Assembly (NCBI GenBank): GCA_001781025.1
Contig: MFJZ01000058.1
Location: 12,367 to 20,259 of the forward strand
Reading direction: 5' to 3'
DNA from: Candidatus Gottesmanbacteria bacterium RIFCSPLOWO2_01_FULL_49_10
Lineage (GTDB): Bacteria > Patescibacteriota > Microgenomatia > UBA10105 > UBA927
DNA: 7,893 nt
This document shows positions 1 through 7,685 of this stretch, piece after piece. Numbering within the stretch: position 1 is the first letter of the stretch; the number at the start of each line of letters is the position of its first letter. A model generated the notes under the pieces. It made no database searches and had not been told where the DNA came from. It worked only from the letters and a program-made list of their open reading frames with translations. Position numbers and translations under genes: made by a program.

Positions 1-349
1 ATATGTTCCACGGCTCGATATGAACAAGATCATAATCTCCAGTTGACAATTCATCTGCAATCTCTTCTTTAAGAGATGCGTGATCATACGACGTTAAAAG
101 GAGAGGCTTGGGCCCTATCAAGGAGCGCGCTACGTATCCTGGTTGCCAGGCGTGACCGCGATACCCGGTAATGATTTTTTTACAAAACGGGAGATCATTC
201 TCATATCGTTTTTCTGAAAGATTTCGTAAAAACGTGACCAGCGTTATCTTGTGATTTTTACTCAAGCGGGAAAGGAGATTATACACGCGCACTTGCCCCC
301 CTGAATACAACGGGTACGGCATAAGTGCGGAAACGAAAAGGACGTTCAT
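1..349 (-). CDS. GT4-type glycosyltransferase, N-terminal part (runs off the window)
   Basis: This is the first 116 codons of a gene whose 3' part lies before base 1. The start is ATG at 349-347; its first bases overlap the TGA stop of the preceding gene as ATGA (346-349), which supports both the start and translational coupling. The protein opens with a beta-strand (NVLFVSALMPYP) followed by a SGGQVRVYNLL segment (residues 16-26). This is the usual N-terminus of GT-B fold, GT4 glycosyltransferases, in which the glycine-rich loop after the first strand lies near the acceptor site. A later strand, YDLVHIEPW (106-114), fits the typical 'D-hydrophobic-H' strand of the same domain. The nucleotide-sugar binding C-terminal domain is not visible, so donor and acceptor are unknown. 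A cytoplasmic, membrane-associated enzyme adding a sugar to a lipid-linked glycan is inferred from family and neighbours. No strong Shine-Dalgarno sequence precedes it. Confidence 0.8.
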   Translation of the reverse strand, partial: MNVLFVSALMPYPLYSGGQVRVYNLLSRLSKNHKITLVTFLRNLSEKRYENDLPFCKKIITGYRGHAWQPGYVARSLIGPKPLLLTSYDHASLKEEIADELSTGDYDLVHIEPWNI

Positions 350-1785
350 AACTTCGGTTTGGTCAGGTCAATGATGGCGAATTTTTCGTTTCTGACCAGC
401 ACTGTATATTGATTTGCAAGATCCCGTGTTTCCCAATCATTATCCGTGGGAGATACCGTCACATAATGCGTTGCTCCCATCTGCAGCTTCTTGTCAATGT
501 CAAACCCAAGTGGCCATCCCTGACGATTCGTCTGATAAAGAAACGTGGTGTCGCCGTTATACGGTGCGATAACTTTCGCATCTTTTGGGATGAGTCGGTC
601 TGCCGTCTGTCCTGCCTCGACAATATCCGGTCGGTTGATCCAGTAGTATGTTCGGATCGTATACCAGGAAAAGGCAAGCATGAGTAAAAAGCTAATAGCT
701 GCCAGCTGATAGCTTATGGCTTTAGAAAACACATTGTTTGACAAAAGAAAAGCCAACCCCTTACCGAGATAGACACTGATGACCGGTAATAAAAGAATCT
801 GATAATAGTCGTGCTGCACGTTGCCACGGGCAATAATCACCAAGTATAGAAGTCCACCTCCGAGCCACCAACGAAACAACCATCCTTCTTTATTTGAAAC
901 AGGAGCCAGGATCCCCAAACCGAAAGGCAACAACCCCCAGTATCCCATAATGAGCTCCCCCAAGCGCTTGGCAAACAACCAGTAAAACCATGCACCTTTA
1001 AATCGTATGTTGCCTTCGTTCAAAAGCCACGCATACACGGGTATCCCTTCGGGGTACTGGAGGATCCACTGCCTCCACCACCACAAGGGGAATAAACAAA
1101 TAAGCGAATAAACGAATAATCCAATAAACAAACGCCAAGATACACCGAACCGCCGAAAAAAAAGGTACGGAACAGGTAAAAGAAGAAACACACCGAACGG
1201 CTTGACAAGAAGAGCCAGTGCAGCGGATATGCCAGATAAAACCAGAAGCACCAAGTACCGTGTATCGTCTTTCTTATCACTCTTGTCCTTCTTCTGGGTC
1301 GCCTGAAAAACCAAGAAAACGCTTAGGACTGCCCAAAAGACCATGAACGGATCGGGGAGAATTGACCTGCCATAGTACATCCCGTAGGGGAGAACGGCAT
1401 AGACAAATGCCGAAAGCATGGCGACAGACACGCTGACCGTTGGCGCCACAAGAAGATAGAGAATGATAAGCGTCCCGATGGAGGCGGCGATGGTTACAAG
1501 TCTAAGGACTACTTCCACACGGACACGCGGCACAAGTCGCCAAGCGCCATACGCGACGGACTGATAGAAGGGAAACTCGACCATCCTCCACCCCATCGGA
1601 TTGTCTTTACCCGAAGGTATATTGGAAAGATCATCAAACCGCGGATGCAACGGGTCAAAACCAAACTTCGAAAAGTTTCGCGCAACCGCCGCCGTATCAT
1701 TCTGGCGCCAGCTATGCCAGTCTGCTATGGGATTAGTCAAACCATACAAACGAACCGAAACCGCAACAACCGAAATAATCACCAA
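346..1785 (-). CDS. GT39/ArnT-like integral membrane glycosyltransferase
   Basis: This is a polytopic membrane protein of 479 residues from the TTG at 1785-1783. It resembles the GT-C family GT39/PMT_2 (ArnT-like) enzymes, which take sugar from a polyprenyl-phosphate donor and transfer it on the extracytoplasmic face. Visible are a first membrane segment (residues 2-14), then an external loop with DWHSWRQNDTA (22-32) and RMVEFPFY (67-74). Acidic residues such as D22, D30 and E70 in this loop are candidate catalytic positions by analogy with the first loop of GT-C enzymes. YGRSILPDPF (about 138-147) and many later hydrophobic helices follow, with a short soluble tail. The start is uncertain. 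A strong AAAGGAG (1834-1828) lies 6 nt before an in-frame ACG (1821-1819), and translation from there adds a lysine-bearing N-terminus (HFTVKKIEYFF) that suits a first membrane helix better; the TTG has no well-spaced site. The gene follows the Wzy/GT-C fusion gene directly and overlaps the next gene by 4 nt. The sugar and acceptor are unknown. Confidence 0.85.
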   Translation of the reverse strand: MVIISVVAVSVRLYGLTNPIADWHSWRQNDTAAVARNFSKFGFDPLHPRFDDLSNIPSGKDNPMGWRMVEFPFYQSVAYGAWRLVPRVRVEVVLRLVTIAASIGTLIILYLLVAPTVSVSVAMLSAFVYAVLPYGMYYGRSILPDPFMVFWAVLSVFLVFQATQKKDKSDKKDDTRYLVLLVLSGISAALALLVKPFGVFLLLPVPYLFFRRFGVSWRLFIGLFVYSLICLFPLWWWRQWILQYPEGIPVYAWLLNEGNIRFKGAWFYWLFAKRLGELIMGYWGLLPFGLGILAPVSNKEGWLFRWWLGGGLLYLVIIARGNVQHDYYQILLLPVISVYLGKGLAFLLSNNVFSKAISYQLAAISFLLMLAFSWYTIRTYYWINRPDIVEAGQTADRLIPKDAKVIAPYNGDTTFLYQTNRQGWPLGFDIDKKLQMGATHYVTVSPTDNDWETRDLANQYTVLVRNEKFAIIDLTKPKL

Positions 1786-1805
1786 AAAAAAGTATTCTAT
1801 CTTCT

Positions 1806-4800
1806 TTACTGTGAAATGCGTAGTTTTCTCCTTTCGATGAGTTCGCCAGATGAGACGAACTCAAATACTTTTTGATTTTTCGCATCGTAGTCGACGGCAT
1901 CAAATGCCGCGACCACCGTAGGCCAGGAGAATACCCGTATATTAGGATTACGGAAAACAAGCCATAACGCGTCCGGTAGCCCCACTGGAAATACCCACGC
2001 CTCTCCGACACGGATAGGCACATTCACGAAATGAAACTCCATGGGTTCGCTCTTCCAATAGTCTTCATATGCCCTATCCATCGCCACAACAAATTTTCGT
2101 GTCGCTTCCCCGGCGTCATACCAATCACTTTGCATTTGCTGATGCTGTATAAGCTGGAAAAGCCCGAACGTACTTGAAATAATGATGACTATCAACACGG
2201 CAATTGCCCTGCCATTACCCAATAAAAATAGATACGTCTTTTTAAGAAGATACACCAACAGAAGAGCGACAGCCACGGAGGATAAGTAGCTATACCGCGA
2301 CGTCATGTTCCCCAGGCCAATAAACGGCAGGAGGGAAATGAGAAAAAATCCGACGCCGAAGAACCATATTCTTTTGTCTTCTTTTCCCATCATGCCCTCA
2401 TATCTCTTCCATGCCCAGATAGAACCGAACCCTATCGCCATAACGCCCACAGCAGCAACGATCATGTGGGATCTAGCGGCACTCCGAATAATCTGCACGA
2501 TGGGAAGAGAAACCGGACCCAGAACCCCGAGAGACGCATATCCGATAGCGTTACCGATCGCGTTAAACGGTAACTTCAGAAGGTTGTAATTATAGTCCCC
2601 GCTCAACCAATGACTGGAAGCCAAATACCGCACTGCCAAATAAATGGGTATCGGAACAAATAATAGACCATGGCGCACATTTCCCACTCGTTTTCGCATC
2701 TCCCCCCAACCTTCAGAACTCAACGAATACAACAGATAAAACAATGGCGTCACGATTCCCAACTCATGAAATAAAAGAGACAAAACAAAAAATACAAGCG
2801 TCAACAAAAAGTAGACCCGCTTTCCCTGATCCTGCCAAGATATGTAACTTAAGAGACTTGATAGAGAAAAAAACGCGGTAAACAGAAAACCTGTTGCTGA
2901 AACCCAAAATATTGGTTCAGCGTGTCCGCTAAGCATGAGGAAGGCAAACGAAGCGAGCGCACCAAGCCAGGAACTTCTCAAGACTTTCCTGGCGAGCAGA
3001 AAGACGAGGAGCGTCACGCCGAAATGAAGTGCCACCGATACAGCATGGTAGATGCTTTGATTGAGCCAGAATACCCAATACATGATAAGGAAATAAATTT
3101 TTGCGCCGGGCCGATAGAAAAACCCGTCCGCCTGGGTAAAATAGCGCACTATCGTCTGAACGTTTACGTTGCAGCGCTGCGACACCTCATTACTGCCGCA
3201 GTCTGCCGCCCAACGAAACCACGTAAAGTCATCTCCCACGAAATTATTGCGCATGATGGACGAATACAAAACCACGGTAAAAATAAGTAGATAGAAAACG
3301 ACTGCAATCGGAGACATGAGTGCTGCCTTAAGCAGTTTATATAAATCCAAGACCCTGCGTCCGTAGAGATGAAGCGTCCCAAGTGTCACGCCAAACAAAA
3401 GCCACAGAACGAACGCAACTTTCGATGCTTCAAAAACATCGATAAAAAAGGCATTGATCGCCAATCCCCCAACCCCTGCGACAAAACCGATAATGAAGCT
3501 CCGTGTTTTATAATCATTAACATCGGGCAAGGTCTTTCGGATATACATCACCGTCAATGCAAATATTGCCAAGAATGTACCAAATCCCAATAATCCCACC
3601 TCAGCTAACATCCGCAGATAACTGTTGTCCACAGCAAGCCCCACTGATCCGTATCCGCTCCCAAACAAGATATTCCTCCTAAATGTGTCCATTGCGCGTG
3701 GCCATTCTCCCTGAAATCTGGTCGTAAACGACAGATCATATGCCAACACTTTTTTGAGTAAAAAATTACCATTGATCACATATACATCTGCCGATGTCGT
3801 CGCTACTTTGAGTATCGGCTCAAAGTAAAAATGCCCGAGCTTGCGGGTCACGGGGGAAAGCGATAGATTTATATATCCTGTGCCTTGCGGTAAGTTTTCA
3901 CCGGTCGGTGCGTTTGGTTCTATGAAAAGCACCGGGTCCGCTTCCAGAAGCGTGTACGGAATAACGAGCGCCGCAGAGGAACTTGCATGAGCATAAATAT
4001 TAGTAATGTTACTACTAAATAGTTGTCGAACAGTTTTTTGGGCAAAATACGTGTTTGACACATTGGTAGAATGGCCGACCGCTTCGCCTGTGGCAGCATC
4101 CACCAACACATCAATCTCCTTGACCGTACTTCCGAAGCGCTCGACAATACTCGGTGAGATACTTACCATAATAAGTGCCACAAGCATGATGATGGGAAGA
4201 GAAACGAGGACAAGCTTTTTCTTCTGCACAAATACGACAAGTCCGACGGCAGCAACAAGCGCAAGCAGCGAAATTCTGGACACAGTCATCACCATCACGA
4301 TGAACCCCAAAAGTGCAGAAACGACGAGCACCCCCCGCGCTACCCAATTTCTGATCCCAAACACCATGCTGACCAGTATCGGAAGGACAAGCACCAGATA
4401 CGCAGCCAAGTCATAGTGCCCACTAAATGTGGATGACACGCGGGAGAGTCCTGATAACCGTATGGGAATGCCCTTGGCAAACTCCTCATTCATGGTCAAA
4501 AACGCCGGAAACCCCACATACTTTTGTCCGATCCCGTAGAGAGTGACCCCGAGGACAGTCACGGTCAACGCGACAAGAACCCAAGGTAGAAATCGTTTGT
4601 CGCGCATGGCGCTAAAGGCCACAAAAAACAAACTCATATATTCTATGCGCCGCAGCATACTCAAAAATGCAACGTTTCCGTGTACATCTCCGAGATTCGG
4701 AAAAACGAGCAGTATCCCGTGGATTGTCGCGACAGCCCCGATAAACCAAAAAAGTAATATCGGAACGGTGAGAGGTGTGATCAGACTATTTTTATGACGT

Positions 4801-4994
4801 AGTGCAGTGATCCCCCAGAAAAAAAGGACAAAAACAACGACGAAATCTTCTATACGGACATACACCCATGTATGCCTGATGTCCACAAGCGGAAGCTTAG
4901 GATACAACGGAATAAACACAAGGAGCGCAAGCGTCAGTAGAAATAACACGTTCGCTTTACAAAATTGAAAGAGCTTCTTCATATGTTTGCACAA
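1806..4994 (-). CDS. Wzy/O-antigen-ligase-like membrane protein fused to a GT-C (TMTC/GT39-like) glycosyltransferase
   Basis: One uninterrupted frame of 1,062 residues contains two membrane modules. Residues 1 to about 555 look like a Wzy/WaaL-type O-antigen polymerase or ligase: multiple helices, the helix-end motif TVSRISLL (237-244), a large external insertion (about 280-420), then TTRFQGEWPRA (424-434, R426 and W431), and GSGYGSV...DNSYLRMLAEVGLLGF (445-470), the typical family block. From about 560 a second module begins: a membrane helix, then NNFVGDDF (583-590; D588, D589), FYRPGAKIYF (626-635), GHAEPIFW (690-697) and SRYSYL (899-904). This order matches bacterial GT-C proteins related to TMTC/GT39 enzymes, where the acidic pair after the first helix is a likely catalytic site. 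It ends in a soluble tail of about 110 residues. The start is taken as TTG 4994-4992 because GGGAGG (5007-5002) lies 7 nt upstream; ATG 4982 is the alternative (1,058 residues). The gene overlaps the GT2 gene. It probably polymerises or ligates and further glycosylates a lipid-linked glycan outside the membrane; substrates are unknown. Confidence 0.85.
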   Translation of the reverse strand: MCKHMKKLFQFCKANVLFLLTLALLVFIPLYPKLPLVDIRHTWVYVRIEDFVVVFVLFFWGITALRHKNSLITPLTVPILLFWFIGAVATIHGILLVFPNLGDVHGNVAFLSMLRRIEYMSLFFVAFSAMRDKRFLPWVLVALTVTVLGVTLYGIGQKYVGFPAFLTMNEEFAKGIPIRLSGLSRVSSTFSGHYDLAAYLVLVLPILVSMVFGIRNWVARGVLVVSALLGFIVMVMTVSRISLLALVAAVGLVVFVQKKKLVLVSLPIIMLVALIMVSISPSIVERFGSTVKEIDVLVDAATGEAVGHSTNVSNTYFAQKTVRQLFSSNITNIYAHASSSAALVIPYTLLEADPVLFIEPNAPTGENLPQGTGYINLSLSPVTRKLGHFYFEPILKVATTSADVYVINGNFLLKKVLAYDLSFTTRFQGEWPRAMDTFRRNILFGSGYGSVGLAVDNSYLRMLAEVGLLGFGTFLAIFALTVMYIRKTLPDVNDYKTRSFIIGFVAGVGGLAINAFFIDVFEASKVAFVLWLLFGVTLGTLHLYGRRVLDLYKLLKAALMSPIAVVFYLLIFTVVLYSSIMRNNFVGDDFTWFRWAADCGSNEVSQRCNVNVQTIVRYFTQADGFFYRPGAKIYFLIMYWVFWLNQSIYHAVSVALHFGVTLLVFLLARKVLRSSWLGALASFAFLMLSGHAEPIFWVSATGFLFTAFFSLSSLLSYISWQDQGKRVYFLLTLVFFVLSLLFHELGIVTPLFYLLYSLSSEGWGEMRKRVGNVRHGLLFVPIPIYLAVRYLASSHWLSGDYNYNLLKLPFNAIGNAIGYASLGVLGPVSLPIVQIIRSAARSHMIVAAVGVMAIGFGSIWAWKRYEGMMGKEDKRIWFFGVGFFLISLLPFIGLGNMTSRYSYLSSVAVALLLVYLLKKTYLFLLGNGRAIAVLIVIIISSTFGLFQLIQHQQMQSDWYDAGEATRKFVVAMDRAYEDYWKSEPMEFHFVNVPIRVGEAWVFPVGLPDALWLVFRNPNIRVFSWPTVVAAFDAVDYDAKNQKVFEFVSSGELIERRKLRISQ
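1828..1834 (-). promoter_or_regulatory. Shine-Dalgarno AAAGGAG for the GT39-like gene, pointing to an ACG codon
   Basis: AAAGGAG on the minus strand lies inside the last codons of the upstream fusion gene, 6 nt before ACG (1821-1819). That ACG is in frame with the GT39-like gene and would overlap the upstream stop (TAA, 1808-1806) by 16 nt. No ATG, GTG or TTG occurs at this spacing. Either an ACG start is used, or an ATG has mutated or been misread, or the site is fortuitous and the TTG at 1785 is used. Confidence 0.45.
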
Positions 4995-5820
4995 CTGGTG
5001 GCCTCCCTATCATACGTCCCGCAAGGATTACTGCCAAGGCTTTCACACGTAACATGCCTCGCAATATCGCAATTGCAAATCGACCACGATGTTTTTTGTA
5101 AAAATAGACAAGCCCTCGATAAATATTCACGACCGGCGTACGGCGCTCCCCGCTACTTGCAGCCCCGGTATGGATAAATTGTGCTTCGGGCACGAAAAAC
5201 GTTCCGTATCCCTTTTCCCTAGCCCGATACAATAATTCTATTTCTTCCATATACATGAAGATTTTCTCATCAAAAAGCCCGACGCTCAAAAAAGAAGATT
5301 TTCGCCCGATCAGGCACGCCCCGGAAACCCAATCCACTCGTTGTGCTTGATTGGGTGAATATCGCGTCGCTCCCCAATAGTCTCCTTTTGCAAACAACAT
5401 AAGTGCCACCACGGGAAGACTGTAAAATGGTCCGCAGGAGGGCTGAGATGAACCGTCTTCGTTGAAAAGCTTTCCACCTGCAAATGCTTTATTTTTATCT
5501 TTAATAAACTTGTACAACGTGCCGATGGCGTTGTCTTGAACAACTATGTCAGAGTTAAGTAAGAGCACATACTCTCCCTTTGCCATTTTTATCGCTTGAT
5601 TATTCGCTTTTCCGTACCCTGTGTTCTCTGTATTGCGCACTAAATATACTTGAGGAAATTTTTTATTCACGATCGCCAAAGAGCCGTCTGATGAGGCATT
5701 ATCTACCACGATCACCTCGTAAAAAAACGGTGTCTCTTTGAGGGAAAAAAACACGGAAGAAAGACAGCGATCCAATAGCTCTTTGGTATTAAAACTCGGG
5801 ATGACAATGGAAAGATCCAT
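4957..5820 (-). CDS. GT2 family glycosyltransferase (rhamnosyltransferase-like)
   Basis: This encodes 287 residues with a clear GT-A fold, family 2 pattern, similar to the WbbL/rhamnosyltransferase branch. Such enzymes are cytoplasmic inverting transferases using a nucleotide sugar and a divalent metal. In order: MDLSIVIPSFN (1-11), EVIVVDNASSDGS (35-47), NTENTGYGKANNQA (63-76), LLLNSDIVV (86-94; N89-S-D91 is the DXD-like metal site), WVSGACLIGR (164-173), FMYMEEIELLYRAREKGY (188-205) and FIHTGAASSG (about 214-223). The usual catalytic-base motif ED appears as EE (192-193), a conservative change. The start is ATG 5820-5818, because it begins exactly at the first beta-strand. The upstream in-frame extension to 5934 lies inside the acyltransferase gene, is not GT2-like and is rejected. 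The gene starts 7 bases after the acyltransferase stop and its 3' end overlaps the fusion gene, so it is part of the same transcript. The transferred sugar cannot be read from the sequence. Confidence 0.9.
   Translation of the reverse strand: MDLSIVIPSFNTKELLDRCLSSVFFSLKETPFFYEVIVVDNASSDGSLAIVNKKFPQVYLVRNTENTGYGKANNQAIKMAKGEYVLLLNSDIVVQDNAIGTLYKFIKDKNKAFAGGKLFNEDGSSQPSCGPFYSLPVVALMLFAKGDYWGATRYSPNQAQRVDWVSGACLIGRKSSFLSVGLFDEKIFMYMEEIELLYRAREKGYGTFFVPEAQFIHTGAASSGERRTPVVNIYRGLVYFYKKHRGRFAIAILRGMLRVKALAVILAGRMIGRPPVVQTYEEALSIL
5002..5007 (-). promoter_or_regulatory. Shine-Dalgarno GGGAGG selecting a TTG start for the fusion gene
   Basis: GGGAGG on the minus strand sits 7 nt before TTG (4994-4992) but 19 nt before the in-frame ATG (4982-4980). 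The same hexamer with the same 7-nt spacing precedes the acyltransferase ATG at 6427, so it appears to be a working signal in this genome. It therefore favours TTG and a 38-nt overlap with the GT2 gene. Confidence 0.55.
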
Positions 5821-5827
5821 GGGGATT

Positions 5828-6427
5828 CTACTGAAATAACCGCGCAAATTTGAGCGTATAGCGCATGTCCTTAGCACGGTAACGGATGTGTTTGGCGGGT
5901 ACGCCGACGACAAGGCTGTAGGGCTCCACATCATGCGTTACGACCGCACCGCTTCCCACCGCTGCTCCTTTTCCTATGTGCACGCCTGGAAGTATCGTTA
6001 CCCGCGTTCCTATCACCACAAAGTCATCGATAGCCACTTCTCCTTCTACTTCCTTAAAGTCCGGATCGTCAATATCATGCTGCATGGTGTAGATTCTCAC
6101 TTCGCCGGCAATCGAAACGTTATTACCGATGCGAAGCGGCCTTCTGTTCGGCTTCAAGAACTCCCCAACGTATGTGGCAGCCTTCTTTTGCCCGCCCGCC
6201 CATCGTCTATAGAATCGCCCATCGAGGAATGCGTCGTTGCCGATGATCGTATTATGTCCGATCTCAACGCCTGAAGGCAGGTTGAACCGTGCCAGCCAAT
6301 GAATGGAACTATCCTTCCCTATCCTCACCCGGAAAAAGTGCCGGTACAAAAAAAGTCGAATCGTATGACTCGGAATAAGCCCGGTCAGCGTGCAAAAAAA
6401 TACCCAGAAGTCTATAACCCATCTCAT
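5828..6427 (-). CDS. Left-handed beta-helix (hexapeptide repeat) acyltransferase, WcaF/maltose O-acetyltransferase-like
   Basis: This is a complete 199-residue member of the hexapeptide-repeat acyltransferases. These normally work as trimers and move an acetyl group from acetyl-CoA to a sugar hydroxyl or amino group. Repeating coils are visible: IGKDSSIHW, LPSGVEIGHNTIIGNDAFLDG (50-70), LRIGNNVSIAGEVRIYTMQHD (98-118), VAIDDFVVIGTRVTILPGVHIGKGAAVGSGAVVTHDV (131-167). They are followed by the conserved closing segment GVPAKHIRYR (175-184). H117 in MQHD is at the position of the family's catalytic histidine. A basic, charged insertion of about 25 residues (71-95) breaks the coils after LDG. The N-terminal 30 residues are hydrophobic and could lie against the membrane. 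The start is ATG 6427-6425, with GGGAGG ending 7-8 nt upstream and a 4-nt ATGA overlap with the preceding GT4 gene. In context it most likely O- or N-acetylates a sugar of the glycan made by this operon; the exact acceptor is unknown. Confidence 0.88.
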   Translation of the reverse strand: MRWVIDFWVFFCTLTGLIPSHTIRLFLYRHFFRVRIGKDSSIHWLARFNLPSGVEIGHNTIIGNDAFLDGRFYRRWAGGQKKAATYVGEFLKPNRRPLRIGNNVSIAGEVRIYTMQHDIDDPDFKEVEGEVAIDDFVVIGTRVTILPGVHIGKGAAVGSGAVVTHDVEPYSLVVGVPAKHIRYRAKDMRYTLKFARLFQ

Positions 6428-7560
6428 GCGTTCGCCCTCCCGACGTTCAAAAGAATGTTCAGTGTTTCTTTTGCAGCTCTCTCCCAGGTAAACTTCTTTG
6501 CTTGAGCCAAACCGCGGGCAATTCTATCTTTTCCCTGGCGAAGATCCCGCTCACGAACGGCAACAAGAAGGCCGTTGGCGATGCTCTGGGTACTTTTCGG
6601 ATCGACATAGATACCGGCTTCTCCTGCAATCTCTGGTAGGCTTGATACCTGACTCACAACCACAGGACATCCCATCGCCATAGACTCAAGAACCGGCAAC
6701 CCAAACCCTTCATATAGGCTTGGCAATGCCAAACAAAGCGCCTCCTTATAAAGAACCGACAAATCCTCGTCAGGCACATAGTCCAAAAACTTGACGCGAT
6801 CGGCAACGCCAAATCGCGCTGGCGCGGCAAGAATCTCTTCATAAAGCCACCCCTTCTTCCCCACGATCACCAAATCCATGTCGACGGATTTTTGTTTGTT
6901 TTCTCTGAGAAAAAGCGAGAATGCCTCTGTGAGCCGGACAAAATTTTTCCTTGGCTGAAGCGTCCCAACGGACAATATATAATGGTCAGATAGATTGTAT
7001 TTTCGTGCTATATCTTGTTTGATCATTGTAATTTTGGATTTGTGATTTGTTAAACCCGGGTATGTCACTACGACCTTTTCCGAAGGCACACCGTATGCTT
7101 TGATTATAGCACCCTTACTAAACTCGCTGATGGTAAATATCCTAGCTGCATGAGCCGCGGAATATGCAGTCCAGTGCGTAAGCTGATAAAGATCATCGGG
7201 CTTAAAAAGCTCCGGGTAATGGAGGTACGATACATCCATAATCGACATGACCCGCCGTAGGCGGGTAAAGCGTGGTATATAGTGCGTAGGAGAAAATATT
7301 ACATCAGCTTTGGGCCGATCAGACGCCAATGCAAACGGCAAGCGAAAAAGCGTCCAGAGCTTCTTTGGTTGCAATATCCGATATTGCCACCACGGCGTTT
7401 CCGGCGGCATATCGGAAAGAGGAGAGTTTGGAAGATAAATACGATATGTGTGATGCGTATCATGTAGTAAATACAGATATCGTAATATTTCGTACGCGTA
7501 GCGGCCGATTCCAACCCGCTCAGGAACATTTGCTTCATAACCGTCAATCGCAATCATCAT
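6424..7560 (-). CDS. GT4 family glycosyltransferase (GT-B fold, mannosyltransferase-like)
   Basis: This is a complete 378-residue GT4 enzyme. Such proteins are cytoplasmic or membrane-associated retaining transferases that use a nucleotide sugar. The N-terminal domain shows GYEANVPERVGIGRYAYEIL (7-26) with the glycine loop GIGR, MDVSYLHYPELF (108-119) and IFTISEFSKGAIIKAYGV (141-158). The inter-domain link is VVVTYPGL (163-170). The C-terminal domain has ILSVGTLQPRKNFVRLTEAF (195-214) with the phosphate-binding R204 and K205, and SLYEGFGLPVLESMAMG (281-297) with the E-x7-E pair E284/E292 that contacts the donor sugar. The overall form is like the WbaZ/MtfB-type mannosyltransferases, but the sugar is not certain. 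There are two adjacent possible starts, ATG 7560 and ATG 7557; no good Shine-Dalgarno sequence precedes them. The start abuts the repeat element at 7561-7740, so its leader is repeat sequence. It overlaps the acyltransferase gene by 4 nt. Confidence 0.92.
   Translation of the reverse strand: MMIAIDGYEANVPERVGIGRYAYEILRYLYLLHDTHHTYRIYLPNSPLSDMPPETPWWQYRILQPKKLWTLFRLPFALASDRPKADVIFSPTHYIPRFTRLRRVMSIMDVSYLHYPELFKPDDLYQLTHWTAYSAAHAARIFTISEFSKGAIIKAYGVPSEKVVVTYPGLTNHKSKITMIKQDIARKYNLSDHYILSVGTLQPRKNFVRLTEAFSLFLRENKQKSVDMDLVIVGKKGWLYEEILAAPARFGVADRVKFLDYVPDEDLSVLYKEALCLALPSLYEGFGLPVLESMAMGCPVVVSQVSSLPEIAGEAGIYVDPKSTQSIANGLLVAVRERDLRQGKDRIARGLAQAKKFTWERAAKETLNILLNVGRANA
6435..6441 (-). promoter_or_regulatory. 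Shine-Dalgarno GGGAGGG of the acyltransferase gene
   Basis: GGGAGGG on the minus strand lies within the last codons of the GT4 gene, 7 nt before ATG 6427-6425. It fixes the acyltransferase start and shows re-initiation inside the operon. Confidence 0.6.
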
Positions 7561-7579
7561 CCAGGTAGTAGATTTTCAG
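7561..7579 (+). repeat. Left 19-bp terminal inverted repeat
   Basis: CCAGGTAGTAGATTTTCAG. It pairs with 7722-7740 in inverted orientation with two mismatches, both at positions 10-11 (AG against GA). It ends directly at the ATG of the GT4 gene. Confidence 0.75.
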
Positions 7580-7685
7580 GCAAAACGCCGCGTAAAGAGA
7601 TACTCTCTTACTCGACGCCTGAGCAATCTCCCTCCTTGACTGGTTTTAAGATAATATTCTCGGCGTTTTGCATCTTTATTATCCA

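Noticed and set aside
2922..3290. 122-codon open frame on the plus strand
   Set aside because: It lies antisense within the fusion gene, is rich in charged residues without family features, and has no supporting start signal; a shadow frame.
2499..4205. Exact 15-bp direct repeat GATGGGAAGAGAAAC at 2499-2513 and 4191-4205
   Set aside because: Both copies encode VSLPI in the same frame within hydrophobic segments of the two halves of the fusion protein; the flanks do not match, so shared hydrophobic codon choice is the simpler explanation than duplication.
4006..4416. 136-codon open frame on the plus strand
   Set aside because: It is antisense to the Wzy-like module; its Ser/Thr-rich composition is the usual reverse image of a hydrophobic membrane protein.
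5821..5934. N-terminal extension of the GT2 gene upstream of ATG 5820
   Set aside because: The extension is inside the acyltransferase gene in another frame, and its sequence has no GT2 similarity; the GT2 fold starts right at MDLSIVIPSF.
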